Part shown: positions 33,572 through 46,630 of the stretch, in pieces
Numbering within the stretch: position 1 is the stretch's first letter
Layout of the letters: the number at the start of each line of letters is the position of its first letter
Assembly (NCBI GenBank): GCA_964034945.1
Contig: OZ035961.1
Coordinates: 74,588,188-74,652,187 of the forward strand
Source of the DNA: Chrysopilus asiliformis
Lineage: Eukaryota > Arthropoda > Insecta > Diptera > Rhagionidae
Direction: 5' to 3'
DNA: 64,000 bases
Translations under genes and position numbers: made by a program
Notes under the pieces: generated by a model
Database searches by the model: none
What the model was told of the DNA's origin: nothing
Seen by the model: the letters and a program-made list of their open reading frames with translations, nothing else

Positions 33572-35429
33572 TATTAAAAAATACCAACTGCTGGTAAACA
33601 AACTTCAATAAAACTTAGAAAGTCAAATCGCTTTACGAAATACTTAAAAAAACCAAAATTGAACATTTTGAAATAACCCGAAGAGGATAAAATAATCATT
33701 GGAATAAATTTACACATTATGTTCGTCGGACTAACCTTGGTAGACAAATAAGAAAATATACTATTTGTGAAGCTAAAAAAACGGTAAACAACCTCTAATG
33801 ACCTGTTCAGGTATTGTTTTCCAATACATCCTGCCACATAAAAACATTTCGATGCAGGATTAGCATCGCAAGATTTTCGATGTAAATTGAATCGAATTTC
33901 GGTTTAGCTCTTGCTTCGATTCGATGGAAGCTTGCGTTGCATATGACGAAAATTTTTAAAAAAATGATGCAAAATTTTCCAAAGAAAAGCTCAGTAAATC
34001 AAAATATTTTCTAAACAGTTAAATTAACAGAAAGTGGTTCATAAGCTCAGACAATGCACTTTTTGTTAGAGGTTTCACCAAGCTTTTAGCGGCCACTAGA
34101 TTGAGTTAGCAGATTCTTTTTGCTTGAAATTCGCCCGCCAACTCAATTTCACTAAAAATTTCGTGAAATCCGCCATTATCTTGTAATTAAAATTCTGGTG
34201 GCTCAGATATTCGAGACTCTTCCATTACTTTTTAGATATTTATCAAACATTATCTAAAAAAATCAACTTAAAAAAAACAGTTTTATGATAAGTACTTTCA
34301 CATTACAGGCAATTACTGAGTAATGCAAAATTAGTAATTTTCCTGTCAGTCATCATTTTTTCTAGTTTTTGTATTCTCTAATAACGATCTCTGGACCAAA
34401 CTAATGAATGCCGGAGTCGGTTATAAAATTTTCCTATTATACTTCCTGCGTTATCAAGTTGTGAGAGCAGTAGAGAAATTGTTAGGGAATCGATAACCAG
34501 TTCCGCAAAATCACTACCAGGCATAAATATAAATATTTTTGCAATCTACTATGGAACCACAACGAAAAGGAAGCTTTCAGAGCAAACATCACCGGACACA
34601 TTTACTGATGTATGGCTACAAATCTCAAAAGAACCTTTCACCAATAGAAATATTGTATTAATAAATGAAAATAGCAGCATCACTAACAACCGTAAATCTT
34701 CCAACAACAACATTAAAACAGCCAATGACATAGAAAAGAGTGAATTATACAAGATTTTGTTTCTTCATTCAACATGCCGACGGATATTGCGATGATCTCT
34801 ATGCTTGCGCATAATTTCTAACACGTTCCATTCCTGTGTATAAGCATGCAGATTCAGATAGCGATCGCAGCGAAAGGTTATCAACTAAGCGGCAACCTTT
34901 CTTCAGGTGAAAACTAACAGAGGTCGTCTAGAGTCTGTATAGCGTCGAGCAAATCAAATGTCCACTTTTACCTTCTTTCCATACAAGTTTTGATCATTTC
35001 AACATTTTGCTAAAATTCTCAGCGTCAGAGTACAGCATTATGTCCATCATTGGTAAGAAACACGCGCGTCGACATTATCAACAAGCCGCAGTGTCATCTC
35101 ACCTGCAGAAGTTTTCACAGATCAAATTTTTACATATAAATTATGATTATTGCTCCATGTTTCCACGATATCGTTTTCATTTGAGACAAGTTTTCCTCGC
35201 TTTCGATGATGATGATTATCAGCGCCATGGTAGAAAGTCACCGCACCTAATCAGTGGCTTTGTGTTTTTTACATGCAGAATTCATTAAATTGACTGAGAA
35301 CAATTAACATTTCAAAAATTACTATTTTAATACAATTACTTTTTAAGATTTACTACAATTAACTAGATATTTTGTCCAATATAAATATTACAAAAAATAT
35401 ATCAGACTAGCAGACCCTTTGTTGCCAGC
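33572..35429. other. no recognised gene; one open unassigned frame
   Basis: A plus-strand frame without a good start runs from about 34430 to 34788 and includes KRKLSEQTSPDTFTDVWLQI followed by an Asn/Ser-rich stretch. It resembles a low-complexity exon, but I recognise no family. The rest is AT-rich without features. Confidence 0.35.
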
Positions 35430-35775
35430 TTAAAGTTTTTTGTATAAATTTTAGAATGCCAAAAACCCATAAATAACTCAAAAATTTTTGGGAAAAAAAC
35501 GTTATCTTTACAGGACCTTCCGTTTCAAAGTTTGAAATTCCAAAAGCAGAGCCGTGACCAGCGACCCCATAAACCCTACAATGCCAATTTTGCCGGGCAA
35601 AAATGAGAAAAAGGATATTTGCGTTATCCTTACAGGACCTTCTTTTCCGAATTTTAAAAATCTAACATAGCTAAAAACCTACTCCTGGCAATGCAGATCA
35701 TTTTTCAAAAAACCCGCGTAAAAATCGGTCCAGTAATTTTTGAGAAACATCTATTTTTATATATATAGATTTGTG
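35430..35775 (-). repeat. dispersed repeat family B, minus copy
   Basis: The reverse complement reads ATATATAAAAATAGATGTTT, ACTGGACCGATTTTTACGCG, TTTTTAGCTATGTTAGATTT and AAGGTCCTGTAAGGATAA, in the same order as at 63680-64000. Two tandem units are visible (CTTTACAGGACCTTC at 35508 and CCTTACAGGACCTTC at 35630, 122 bp apart). Confidence 0.7.
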
Positions 35776-37319
35776 ATACCGATCATAATTCTTCGAATTT
35801 TCATATTAATTACATTAAGTTTGATAACACAGGCCGAGATTTTGGAACAGATTTTTGCAATCACATCAGAATTTCTCACGATTGAATTTGGAACACTCAA
35901 ATTATGTAAGAAAAATAATTATGAAACGAAAATCATGTCGTCCGATGTAATTAACGCAAATTATTTTCGGGTTCCCTAGAGTGAAACTAAACTTGCTATC
36001 TTCCGTTCCTCCAACATGTATTCCAAATCGTTGTCACTCCTTTGCCCATAAATTATTTTGATTTAGTGAAAAGTCTTCTGTAGTCGTTTACCTAAAAGTA
36101 CAAAATATTTTAAAAATGTTCAAATTATATCCGCTGCCACTTAAGCCAATGCTCAGCGGGTAATGTGCCGGTACACCTTCAGTGGATCCACCTTTGATAA
36201 GACATCAACGCGACCCGCTAATTTGGATTCATTCGCCGAATTTAGTTAATAACTGTTAACCCAGATTCAAATCTTCAGCGAAACCGTGTTGAACATTTTA
36301 ATTCGCTCGCTCGCATAATTCGTCATATTCACACGCATATCGGTGAAGTCGTTCGTTAAATTTGAACTTTTTTGTCTCTAAGACGAATGAAGACCTTGGA
36401 TAATCGTCAACCTGACGATCCTAATACATGGTCGCCCAAAAACATTAGAAAGACATCAACTTAATCATAAGAGTAAACAACAGAAATTAAATCAGCCATT
36501 AGTGAAAGAAAAAGGCAGCAAGATTTTGACTGATCAAAGAGTCGATCGAGTGTTGTAGTGTCTTAACGATAGACAATTACCAAGGCTTATCAATAAACAC
36601 GAATTAAGACAAAAAGAGTTCAAGTTCAACATGATCGGGTTGTGTATCAGTCGGATCGAGCGATCAATCGAAAAATGATTAATGACCTGAATGGAGACTT
36701 ATATTGCACTTTAATCGACATCACTTCTGACTCATTGGACATGTGCGTTAATTGTTACTACACTCATTACTCTGGCATTTCGGTCCATAAAATAAACAAT
36801 AGACTAGCATAAGCTGTCCATCTGTCAAATAAAATTTAACATAATCTGCTACAAATCCAAGTTAATTGGATAATTTTGTGATTTATCGGAATTTGTTGGT
36901 AGCCATATTTTCTAATTGGAATCATATTAAAGTCAACAGCTCGTGACATCTGAATAAATTTCATTATCATTACGGAGATATCTGAGGTAAGAATTATAGA
37001 AAAATTCGGCTGAAATTTTGACTGTAGCCGTCTATGAGAATGTACTACACGATAGTAAATTTCTCCTGCAATAGTGGCGCCATCGGGCGGTGAGGCTAAG
37101 TACTTATCGGACTGCCCTCGTATACTTAAGTAATGAAATACTGTTTTATATACGATTTTACCGATAACCGGTGATTTCATATATTTCGTAATTAACAATT
37201 CTGAGAAATTTTTCATTTTTCTTTCGGTTTGATTCATTGGGGCGGCATTTATTTGATAAAAGTTCAAATATTAGGTACTAGAATTGGTATCCGGCTAAAA
37301 GTGTGAATACGTCAAAAAT
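35776..37319. other. no gene recognised
   Basis: A minus-strand frame of 143 residues (37267-36836) is the longest unassigned ATG frame. It shows no motif, biased composition or conserved pattern I can name, and I treat it as chance. Confidence 0.35.
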
Positions 37320-37640
37320 CTAAGAATTTCGGCTTCACTTTACTCCCTCTCCTGACTCCCCTCTTCTCGGACTATTTTTAAGTGGATCTATAACTGGACT
37401 CCCGGCGAGCATTTATGCCGAATTTCAGGCCATTCGGCTCCGTAGTTTTCCCGCGAGAGAGTAATATAGGGAAAAACTAAGCTTCGGATTTACTTTGTTC
37501 TCTCGCCCCACTCCTCGGGCTATTTTTCAATATAATTATCTTTGAACCGAGCCTACAGCAAACATCCATGCCAAATTTCTGATCAATCGGTTTAGCCGTT
37601 TTCATGTGAAAAAAAGAACAGACAGACATCAACTCATTTT
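37320..37640 (+). repeat. tandem pair with transposon-tail end
   Basis: Two diverged units of about 140-160 bp begin AATTTCGGCTTCACTTTACT (near 37324) and CTTCGGATTTACTTTGTTCT (near 37482), each containing CTCGG(A/G)CTATTTTT and ATGCC(G/A)AATTTC. The pair ends in ACAGACAGACATC. It looks like the 3' end of a dispersed retroelement-type repeat. Confidence 0.5.
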
Positions 37641-37664
37641 TAAATGATTAAACAAAAAAAATCG

Positions 37665-37725
37665 TTGGTTCAAATAACTGGGAGTTCAAATAAAAGGTAT
37701 TTAAATAATCGAGTTTTGCCTATAT
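37665..37725 (+). repeat. pogo-like terminal fragment
   Basis: TCAAATAACTGGGAGTTCAA...TAAATAATCGAG repeats the sequence at about 5590-5645. Confidence 0.45.
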
Positions 37726-38316
37726 TATATTCAGCGTAACCTTATATTCTAGCAAAGAGTCTAGCTTAAACTTTCGTGGTATAATCGGAACAAACATCTA
37801 AACGTGACGTCACTGCATGATATGTCATTATATGACAGTAATAAAATATCACAATTTTAGCAAAATTGTTAAACTTTTCGCAGTTTTCCTGTTTGTTTGT
37901 TCTTTAAAATATACCTAAAAAAATCGTTCCAAAAGAAAAATTCATACAAGAAAGATGTTATCAAAAATTTAACCTAATTATTTCAAAATATATTGCTCGC
38001 AACCAGAGGGAATTTCTACTTAGAGCTTTCTCACATTAATACTCATATATATTTAATTCATGAAACTGAAGTCTAGGTCGGTGGGCGAAAAGCGAAATAA
38101 ATTACGAACTCCTATAATAAATTTCAATAAATACTCTAAATCTGTCGGGAGCCCACTACGATCTCCACTGTGCGCCTCTCCTTGACGCGTTAAAGTTAGA
38201 GCAAAGGTGTCTGTGAATGCGATCCATCATACAAAAAAGGGAAATAAAACATAACACATATTTTGCATTTGTTGATAGCGATTGATTTTTTTAGATTTCA
38301 AATGTTCATTTATATA

Positions 38317-38561
38317 CACTCGAACCTAGATAAGAGTTCCCACTTATGGAGGCTTTGTGGTTCTCAGTCCTTCTTATAGAAGTTTTTTTTCACAAGATTT
38401 TCAATTTCCACTTATAGAGGTAAAAAAGCCTATTGATGTAAAACTTGTCCGACTTAAAGAGGTCGACCATATCTCAATTAAAATGGTTTTCTGTTGAAAA
38501 ACGCGCGGACCGAACAATCCATCGCACTTGCAGAGGTTTCCTATTTATCTAGGTTCGACAG
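38317..38561. mobile_element. pogo/Tigger-type MITE, TA duplication
   Basis: Ends CACTCGAACCTAGATAAGAG and TTTATCTAGGTTCGACAG, flanked by TA (38315-38316 and 38562-38563). Subterminal words CACTTAT(G/A)GAGG repeat. 245 bp, non-coding. Confidence 0.8.
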
Positions 38562-38563
38562 TA

Positions 38564-39639
38564 TATTCATGTTATTCAGTTTTTTAAGTCTATTTTACTC
38601 TTGAATCTGGCTTTCAATTACAATTATTTATCGTTCATATTTACGTGTAAATTGGGCCGATTCAGGTTCGGGACGATCGACGGTGGTGATTGGGAATGCA
38701 AGTGAGGATTTCGATTCGCGTGTTTCTAATTCGAATTTTGAATTATATTCGCATATATTTAAACTAGCTCACATGGGAATCAGGTTGGGTGTTAGGTAAT
38801 TGCTTTGATGGTATCTTTCATCGATGGTAAATGGAAGAAATTATTGTCAAATGTGGGCATCGGATTAGTTGTTGTGATCTAGTTTTGGGCTGCTTCGTTT
38901 TTATGTAACACACATGGTTTGTTGTATCATAAAATCATCGAGAAAGTTATCGCGCTTCATATAGATTTTTAGGCAATCTTAAGGAAGTTGAATTTCGCAT
39001 TTTTTTTAAAAGAATTTAATTATAGATACCTACTAAATTTTCCAATAAGCAGGATCAAAGTCTTTTATGATCAAATGAAGTAAGGTAATAAGATTATCAA
39101 CTTATTTTGACAAAGGAAATTGTAGTAAGGCGAACTTTGATTCTGGTACAATGAGGTACCTACGGATATAACGCGGATTACCCCATCAAGTACTATACGT
39201 TTATACGAACAGAAGAAATTCGCACATGAATTATAAAATCTGAAGACTAATTTGACAATTAAAACTAACGGAAACAAAGTGAAAAAATGATACAAAAGTA
39301 TTCCAAAATAAATTTTGAACTTTTAATAATTTTTCGGAAGGTGGGAGGCGGTGAATTTTATAAAAGCTATAGATGACAAGAGAATAAAGGAATAAATGTT
39401 TTCACTCGCGAATCGAAAAGTAAATTTTCAAATGGTTTCGATTCGCTCGATTAAAAACTCGAAACAATTAAAAACCGGTTTCAATTCATTCACGGACGAA
39501 TTCGGTTCGCGAACGATTCAAATATAAAAGAGTTTTGTTTTCGATTCGCGAACCGAATTTTTCCGTACCCTGGGTCATGTGTATTTATTTGTATGGGAGA
39601 AGAGGGAGGACTTGAAGAAGCAGGACCTGAAGAGGGAGG
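38564..39639. other. no gene; possible hAT-like decayed end
   Basis: At 39405-39560 the words GATTCGCGAA and GAATTCGGTTCGCGAACG recur on both strands, a pattern like subterminal repeats of a decayed DNA transposon. No boundary could be set. The rest shows nothing. Confidence 0.35.
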
Positions 39640-39850
39640 ACTTGGTACAGTTATGTAGAATCATATTCTAAATACTTTTTGTCAAAACAATTTTTTTTGA
39701 AAAAATTTACTGTTTTCGTGAAAATCACAAAAAAAAATCTCATTTGTATGAGAGAGAGGGAGAAGCGGTTCAAATTTAGCCATTTTTGGGTGGCGTTTAA
39801 TTTTTGATAAAAATCTGTTCTGTGCCAAAATTCAACAATTAGTAGTCGAA
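39640..39850 (+). repeat. diverged dispersed repeat family A fragment
   Basis: Shares ATGTAGAATCATATTCTAAA and later CTGTGCCAAAATTCAA with the copy at 12.5-12.7 kb. Confidence 0.45.
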
Positions 39851-41209
39851 TTTTCAAATTTTTTTGTGTGAAAAAAATTTAACATAAATATCCAATTTTT
39901 CATCATATGAGGTTTAATTATGTAACAAAGTTGTCACTGCTAGGTGGATAAAGCTATGTTTAAAAAAAATTCGCTATTTGGGCTTCCAGTTTTTTTTAAA
40001 GAATATGACAAAATTCAACTTTCGCAAAGAAATTACGGAAGAGAAATCAAAAATAATTACAACTAAAATTGTTAACTTCAATTAGAAAAATAGTTAAAAA
40101 TGACGACCTTTATAATAAATTTAACTACTTAGTAATAAAATTTACTATTTTGTGCTTAAATTTACTATTTTTGTAATTGAAAATAACTATTTTAGTGGTA
40201 ATTCCGAGTCCAATCAATAATAGTTGAATTCAATATTTTTTTCTGTGCGTGTGTATGAGAAAATCAAGTGCTATTCACATCAATTTTTTTTTAAACAACT
40301 TCATAATTATTGTGCACTTTTTTTATTATAATGGTATCAATTATTGGAATTTACTCATTTTGATGCAAAACCAATACAGACAGATCTTTTAAAGAAATTC
40401 TACGTAGCCCAAAACGATTATTTTAACCTAATTCAAGTTTCCAATTGGTTCCCGGGCATGAATCAAATACGATTTGATTCATAGTTCCCGGGTACCTGAA
40501 AGAAAACCATGAGCTTCCCGCAAAGCCCGGTTTGAATTGAAATGTTGATCTTGATCTTCCTCATAAAGCACCTCAATCAACAAAATGCCAAAAATTTAGG
40601 CGTTTTGAGCCACGCACATTCTAAACAGGTCATCATGTAAAAAAATAGTGGACAATTTCCAGCGTAAGAGTATTCGACAGGCATATATCGTTCGCCGGTT
40701 AATTCTTGCCCTGAAGCGAATAGCACAACTGGCGCAGTCGATAAAGCTTTATACAGCTTAACCCAATTACGGTTGCAATTGCCTGTAATTTAATTGTTAG
40801 GAGTTTTATGTTATTCACCTTTTACAATTGCACCTTTTGGCACATGAGATTGTTCTGGAAAAGTAGTCAAATGAAACAAAACCGAATGGTTCAAATGTTT
40901 TGTATCAATCCAGTTGCGAGTCATATATAAGGGTTTGAATATGCATTTGATGAAATATTGTGTGATTCATGAGAAAATCTCAATAACGCAAATTCAAGTT
41001 ATTTTTATCACATATGAAAAACAATTTTTATAGGTTTTTAGCGAATGCTTTTAGTAAAAAGTAATAGGTCCAAAAGGTTTGACGTTACGCCAATGGTTTT
41101 CCCTACCTTTGTACGAAAATGATCTAATTATCGGCTCCAGGTGTCTACAAAGATCGCCTCCGGGCGGGGGCAGCAGCAAACTACATGAAATGCGGCATAA
41201 AGACTCAAT
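39851..41209. other. no gene recognised
   Basis: AT-rich. A small palindrome built on TTCCCGGG and ATGAATCAAATACGATTTGATTCAT-like halves lies at 40448-40492. Words like AAATTTACTATTTT repeat at 40130-40200. Confidence 0.4.
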
Positions 41210-41683
41210 AAGGGTATTCACAGTCCTCTTTTAATTTTCGGTGTTCGGCATTTTCGGTAATATTAAAAGACTGAAAATATTCTGCTGTGAACATCCCACA
41301 GCACAGATTTGAGAACAGCACTTTTATGGGATACGTGACCAAATCATGAACTGCGAATTTGATTGTCACATACCTTTAAATCCATGTTTGATGTATTCTT
41401 ATGAATTTCTATTGTGGGAACGGCTATCAAAATTGAAAAAAATTGCAGTCCAATGAAATAACCAGCGAGAAAATTTGACAACTAAAAACATTACTAGCGC
41501 CACTCGCGGTTGATTCTTGATACCGAATAACCGGGCCGGAAAACACGACTCAAGGCATGTCTACAATTACCGAATCCGGTAATTCATTTTTACATGAACC
41601 AAATTACCATCTCGGTAAAAATTTAACTGAATTACCGAGCGGTAAATTTACTCGCAATTTAAAAGAGGACTGTGAATATCCTT
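41210..41683. mobile_element. MITE with AAGGGTATTCACAG termini
   Basis: Left AAGGGTATTCACAGTCCTCT, right AGAGGACTGTGAATATCCTT, inverted and extending through TTTTAA. AAT flanks both ends (41207-41209 and 41684-41686), a possible 3-bp duplication. No coding. Confidence 0.7.
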
Positions 41684-41686
41684 AAT

Positions 41687-42288
41687 ATGGTGATATGATT
41701 TGGTTTATCGTATCACCAGTTTTAAAAACCAAATTAAACGCTGTTTCATTATTATTTCATAAAACTGGTTTGTAAAAAAAATTATTTTGGGGATAACGCT
41801 TTCATTTACAAATTAGTTTGCGTTAATTCTGGTCAAATTTTTTATTTTCAGATTCCAACATTTTCAAATTTAAAAAAAAATCTTATTTTGCAAAATATTG
41901 ATATAATTGGCATCGCATATCAAGAAAATTTTTAAAAGTGTAGCTTTGATATTCAAAAAATTTATGAAAATGTCACTGCATTTGTGACTATAATCTATAA
42001 TGCTACTAAACGGTCATATTTTCACTTGTTTGAAACGTAGATATTGGCACTCCATGCGTCCCAATTTTATGGTTTCCACCGTAGCTCCAGAATAGGAACC
42101 AAGTGCTATTAAAACACCTTAAATTCATGGTGACTTTACAGTCTTTAATACAAGGTTTTGCAACGCTCAAACCAATTCTTTTGGATACTGCAATGTAACC
42201 AAACTGACGTTGTTTTAAAGGTGTCAAAAGCGTTCCGAAAAGCATGTTTGAGGTACCGTATAGCAACAAAATCTAACCTTTAATTTAG
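41687..42288. other. no gene recognised
   Basis: AT-rich sequence without supportable features. Confidence 0.5.
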
Positions 42289-42296
42289 CTACTCGG

Positions 42297-42522
42297 TGTT
42301 GATTCGATCCAAGTAAATACGAGTACATAGTCGATACTTAAAAATAAAAAGATCCTGGTGAAATTTTGATGTTTCACAATAAAATGTGTAAAAATTTTCG
42401 TTGTTTTCATTCGATCCGAGTAGGGATCGATACTTTACGGCGATATCAAGTGTGGTACCGATACTTTTTTGTGATGCTACTTTCAAATAAAAGTATCGAT
42501 ACTTTGCCGTATCGAACCAACA
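42297..42522. mobile_element. hAT-type MITE, perfect 8-bp duplication
   Basis: Ends TGTTGATTCGATCC and inverted GTATCGAACCAACA; CTACTCGG flanks both sides (42289-42296 and 42523-42530). AGTATCGATACTTT-type words repeat inside. 226 bp, non-coding. Confidence 0.75.
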
Positions 42523-42530
42523 CTACTCGG

Positions 42531-43252
42531 CAAGCATCTCCTAATAGAACTACAAAAATTTTTATATTACATGAACATGTTGCTGTCTCGCAAAGGAATC
42601 ATTCTTTCTCGTTCAACCTGTTGACAGCAGTTTTCATGCCTTCCATTGTTTAGAGTCAATTAATTCAATTAACAGAAGAGTATAAATTCCCGCAGCATAA
42701 ATTAACCGAGACCGGGAATTGGCACAAACCTAAACATTTCTGTGAAAAATCACAACACTATTGGTCGAAGGGGAAATGTCATTTTTCATTGCAATACGAA
42801 TTTCACGTTATATAAATACATTTTCCCATGAAATATTTACTTGAATTATATTTTCATTCGAATATTTTTGGCGATCAAATTGGAAATCGAAACACAAGTC
42901 AAGAAAACGTTCAAATAACCACTCACATGCACAATACATTCACACCGAATTTGACATTTGATGTTCTGAGCACTAAATAGAACAATATTTCTACTCGAAA
43001 ATTTAACATAAAACTATTATTTTCGACTATCAAAGTCGTCTAAAGCATGAAAACTTCAAAAAAATGAGAAACAAAAATTGAATAAAAAACACAACAAACA
43101 AAAATTGAGTAAAAAACAACAAATAAATATTTCGCTCTCTTTTTCTTATTTCACAATATTTTCATTCGCACTGTTCTCAACGCGAAAAATATGACCGAAT
43201 TTTGATTATTTCAGTTCCTTGGGTACCTTATGTGGAGGAATTACGGAAAATC
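42531..43252. other. no gene recognised
   Basis: AT-rich; nothing supportable. Confidence 0.5.
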
Positions 43253-43255
43253 TAA

Positions 43256-43397
43256 CAGCCACTTTCACTAAACCTTGAATCAGCTTGAAAACGGATTGAA
43301 AGCGCTCTAATCCGATTAGTAGCTTTCACTAAATTTGAATCCGATTTCAGAATCCGGATTGAAACTCAAGTCGATCCAATGTTAGTAAAAGTGGCTG
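43256..43397. mobile_element. 142-bp MITE, TAA duplication
   Basis: Ends CAGCCACTTTCACTAA and TTAGTAAAAGTGGCTG, flanked by TAA (43253-43255 and 43398-43400). Inner words GGATTGAAA and AATCCG(A/G)ATT repeat on both strands. PIF/Harbinger-like by target duplication. Confidence 0.8.
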
Positions 43398-43400
43398 TAA

Positions 43401-44328
43401 ATGTTCATTTTTTAACAGCTTTTTCGATCAGTCTCTCCTCCATGATTCGTTATGTTTAGTTCACTATCCGTCGATCGATCGAAACGACATCTAGGTGAGA
43501 CGACAAAAGGTCTTTTTACTAGAATGATGTTAGATCGCAACGAATATATGAGAAAATCTAGCTTTGGCAATTATTAATAAAATATTATTAATTTGGTTTT
43601 TATAGATTTTAAATGAGATTTCGATCGAAAGGAACGATCATCACAGTAAAAGTAATTTTTTTTAATTTTTATTCTCTAACTACAAATATCTGGTGAATTT
43701 TCAATATTTTTGTTTTCCTAACATTCTCACATTTTGCAGCCATGATAAATATTCCAAAGTAAATAATCAACATTTTTGTACTTGAATTCGTCATACCTGA
43801 AAAAACCATTTATCATCAATAATTTAAATTTCTAGAGTTGAAATAATAAATGGTTTTCATCTTCACCATATCATGTCAATATTCTATAATATAGAAACAA
43901 ACAAACAAAAAACTAAAATGAAATTTTTGAAGTTATTGAAATCTTTCTAAGAAATTGTGTTTACCATTACTATTTTCCAGTTGCACTTAATTTTTATGGT
44001 GTTTTTGACCTTCCGATCAAAAAAAATATTTTTTTATAAATTGATACAATGACCTAAGGTCAAGTTCTGTCACGAATTCAATTTCATTTTTGTTGGAATG
44101 AAATGCTAAAATTTTATTTTTAAATTTCAAAGTGAATTCATGTCCAAAACTCAACTTTTTGTTAGGGGCTGTCCCTAACGCCACCACTCTGGGATTGAAA
44201 AAAGGGACAGGTAAGGGGGAGGAAAGCAAAACCGGAGGAAGCCCACAATCATGTCATAGTCTTGTGATAGCTTCTTAAGCAGACTCCTGTAGAATTTTAC
44301 AGGATATTATGACGCCCATATAGGTCCC
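43401..44328. other. no gene recognised
   Basis: AT-rich; nothing supportable. Confidence 0.5.
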
Positions 44329-44436
44329 AAATAAACATTCATGAATTCAGAAATCAATGGTAGGGGGTAGAAGATCTCAACTGAATTAAAAAATATTTTA
44401 TTTACCATTGATTTCTGAATTAATGAATGTTTATTT
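44329..44436. repeat. 108-bp inverted repeat
   Basis: Arms AAATAAACATTCATGAATTC and GAATTAATGAATGTTTATTT pair, continuing through AGAAATCAATGGTA/TACCATTGATTTCT around a centre of about 40 bases. Likely a fold-back MITE; no target duplication identified. Confidence 0.75.
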
Positions 44437-45872
44437 CGTCTTGACTGACCACAACTTTTTTCTGCTATTAGAATTTAAAAAAAAATAATTCTTCACTTTT
44501 TCGACATACAAGAAATCTTTTCATGGATGAAAATTTTCCACGTATTTTTTTCAATTTTTAGAGATAACCAAAAAGGGATAATATCGAAAAGCATATGACA
44601 TACTTATATTAACTATACTCCTTCCTATTATATGCTATAACGTTAGCCTACGAAAATCATCTAAAAAATTGACAGTTTACATATAATTATCAAAAAAAGA
44701 TACCTAAAGCTTTCACAAGTGCGTAGTTTCGAGGTAAATCGTGCAAAACTAAATTAGGGGTTTTTAAAAACTGGCATATTGGTCACTTTTGGTTAACAGA
44801 ATTCTACCAAACATGCCTGACGTAATTTATAGACAGCCCCCATTGAAAGTTTTTCAAGTCTTTGTAACAGCAAGTGTTCTTTGATTTTTTTGCATTAAAT
44901 AAAAATACAATAAAAATTACGTAATCAAACTTTGAAAGCTCAAGACATTTTTATAGATCCACACTCCAAGATAATTCACACGTCCTTAGAGAACTTTTGT
45001 TCTAACACTTACCAATACAAACATGCAAAATATTTTAAGTAAGTCATTCTTATGTCGGTTTTGTGATACCCCGACATGTGACCAATAATAATTATTATGT
45101 TGCGGTTTAGACAGACACTGTCCGTAACAACATGAATTACAACCACATCTATCAAGCACAAGCCTTTTTTCACAGTTATTTTATTTAAGGTAATTAATCT
45201 TCGATACAGTAAGTTGTTATTGATTCTTTTTCCACTCTTTGTGAACTTATTTAGAGACAGGTTACTGGGCTGCATAAAACGTCTAAATTTTGTATGACAT
45301 TTTTTACCGACGGCGGCGACAACTAGTCGTTGGACCATATAGCATTTAATTATAAATATATATATTTATATTTATGAATTATGAGTTTCGGTAATCGGTT
45401 TCTCCGTCTAATTGTTGCATCAATTATGATCGCAACAGAACTTTTTTCACATTACTATTTGTCGGTAAATCGTTTAAAGTGTGGCACCAGCGAAACGCCT
45501 TCAATTTGTCACCAATTGAAAGTGTATCGACTTTGTTGTCAAATTTTATAATTGAATTTTACGAGAATAAATTAGTCGGACAACTTTCAATAAAGTCACC
45601 TGCATTTATTATTATAAGAACAAAAAAAACTTATAAACTAAAATCTTTAGAAATAAGTTTAAGGCTATGATTTTACTATGTCGGTTAGTATGATAGCTCC
45701 ATTAAATATTAACAGGCAGATTTTTTTTATTACTGTTGGATATCAGATTTGCCTGGAATTTCTAATACAGATAAAGTTTTGTGATTTATCAACACAAGTA
45801 AAATGAAAGAAAACCGAATTTTGATCGACAATTGGTTCGATATGTTGCAAACGGTATACTAACATCTATATA
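44437..45872. other. no gene recognised
   Basis: AT-rich; a 109-residue minus-strand frame (45338-45009) has no recognisable motif and is treated as chance. Confidence 0.4.
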
Positions 45873-46476
45873 CACCTATCATGGCTATTCTGAAATCCAA
45901 AGTTAAAATGTAAAACCAAACTCTGTCGATTCGATTCGCCGCTCAATTAGTATTTTGGAACTTTATCCACAGAATAACAGAAGGGAAAGAATCGAGAATT
46001 TCAATGTCACACGGTAGAGAGAACAATCGGCAAGAGAAAAAAATATCTTCGACTCGCTTTAAATTTTCGAATTTTCCGGAATTCCTTTTCTGGCCTTCAT
46101 ATTCAAACAGAACACGCAAAAGAGATAAAAAATATAACATGCGAAATTTGTTTTGCATGGTTTGATACGGATTTTTTTTTTCATTATTCCAGCAATCGAA
46201 AAAATCTAACTTCTCCTCACACAAAACACTTTTTAGAACATAAAACGCTATGCCGGATGGATAAAATGACAATTCGATAGAGTTTTGGTTTTATCCATTC
46301 CAAGAAACTCATTTTCTGCCAAAATTGAAAATCAACCAAAAACTATTTGCATCGCAACCCTGTTTGCATTTTTTCTTGTTATCACACAAATGCACATCAC
46401 TTGTAAACAAAACGACGTCGGTTTGTTTACATTTTTAGGTCAATGGCTTCGAGAAAGGTTGCAACAAATATTTACT

Positions 46477-46580
46477 ATGGCAAAATTTGATTTTTTAAAA
46501 TGCCTCGTCAAGCAATGTTCCGCGGACAGCTTAAAAAATCCCGACAGAAAGTTTTTTAGGGTACCGAAAGCACCAGAAAG
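46477..46580 (+). pseudogene. THAP-domain first exon (fragment)
   Basis: Starting at ATG 46477 the frame reads MAKFDFLKCLVKQC, then DRKFFRVPKAPER. The Cys-x4-Cys pair followed by FFRVPK at this distance matches the front half of a THAP zinc finger (C2CH). The coding ends exactly at AG followed by GTAAAC, a good splice donor at 46581. The second half (Cys and His, AVPT box) would lie in another exon; none is recognisable, and the intron is interrupted by the insertion at 46631. THAP proteins are DNA-binding factors and include P-element transposases. This piece differs clearly from the THAP exon of the 57-60 kb P element. Confidence 0.45.
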
Positions 46581-46630
46581 GTAAACTTTTTCGATTAGAC
46601 ACAAAAAAGGGGGAAAATTTAGGAAACACT

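Noticed and set aside
36836..37267. 143-residue minus-strand frame as a gene
   Set aside because: No motif, no neighbouring exons, no codon-use contrast, and it crosses sequence that looks like ordinary AT-rich spacer.
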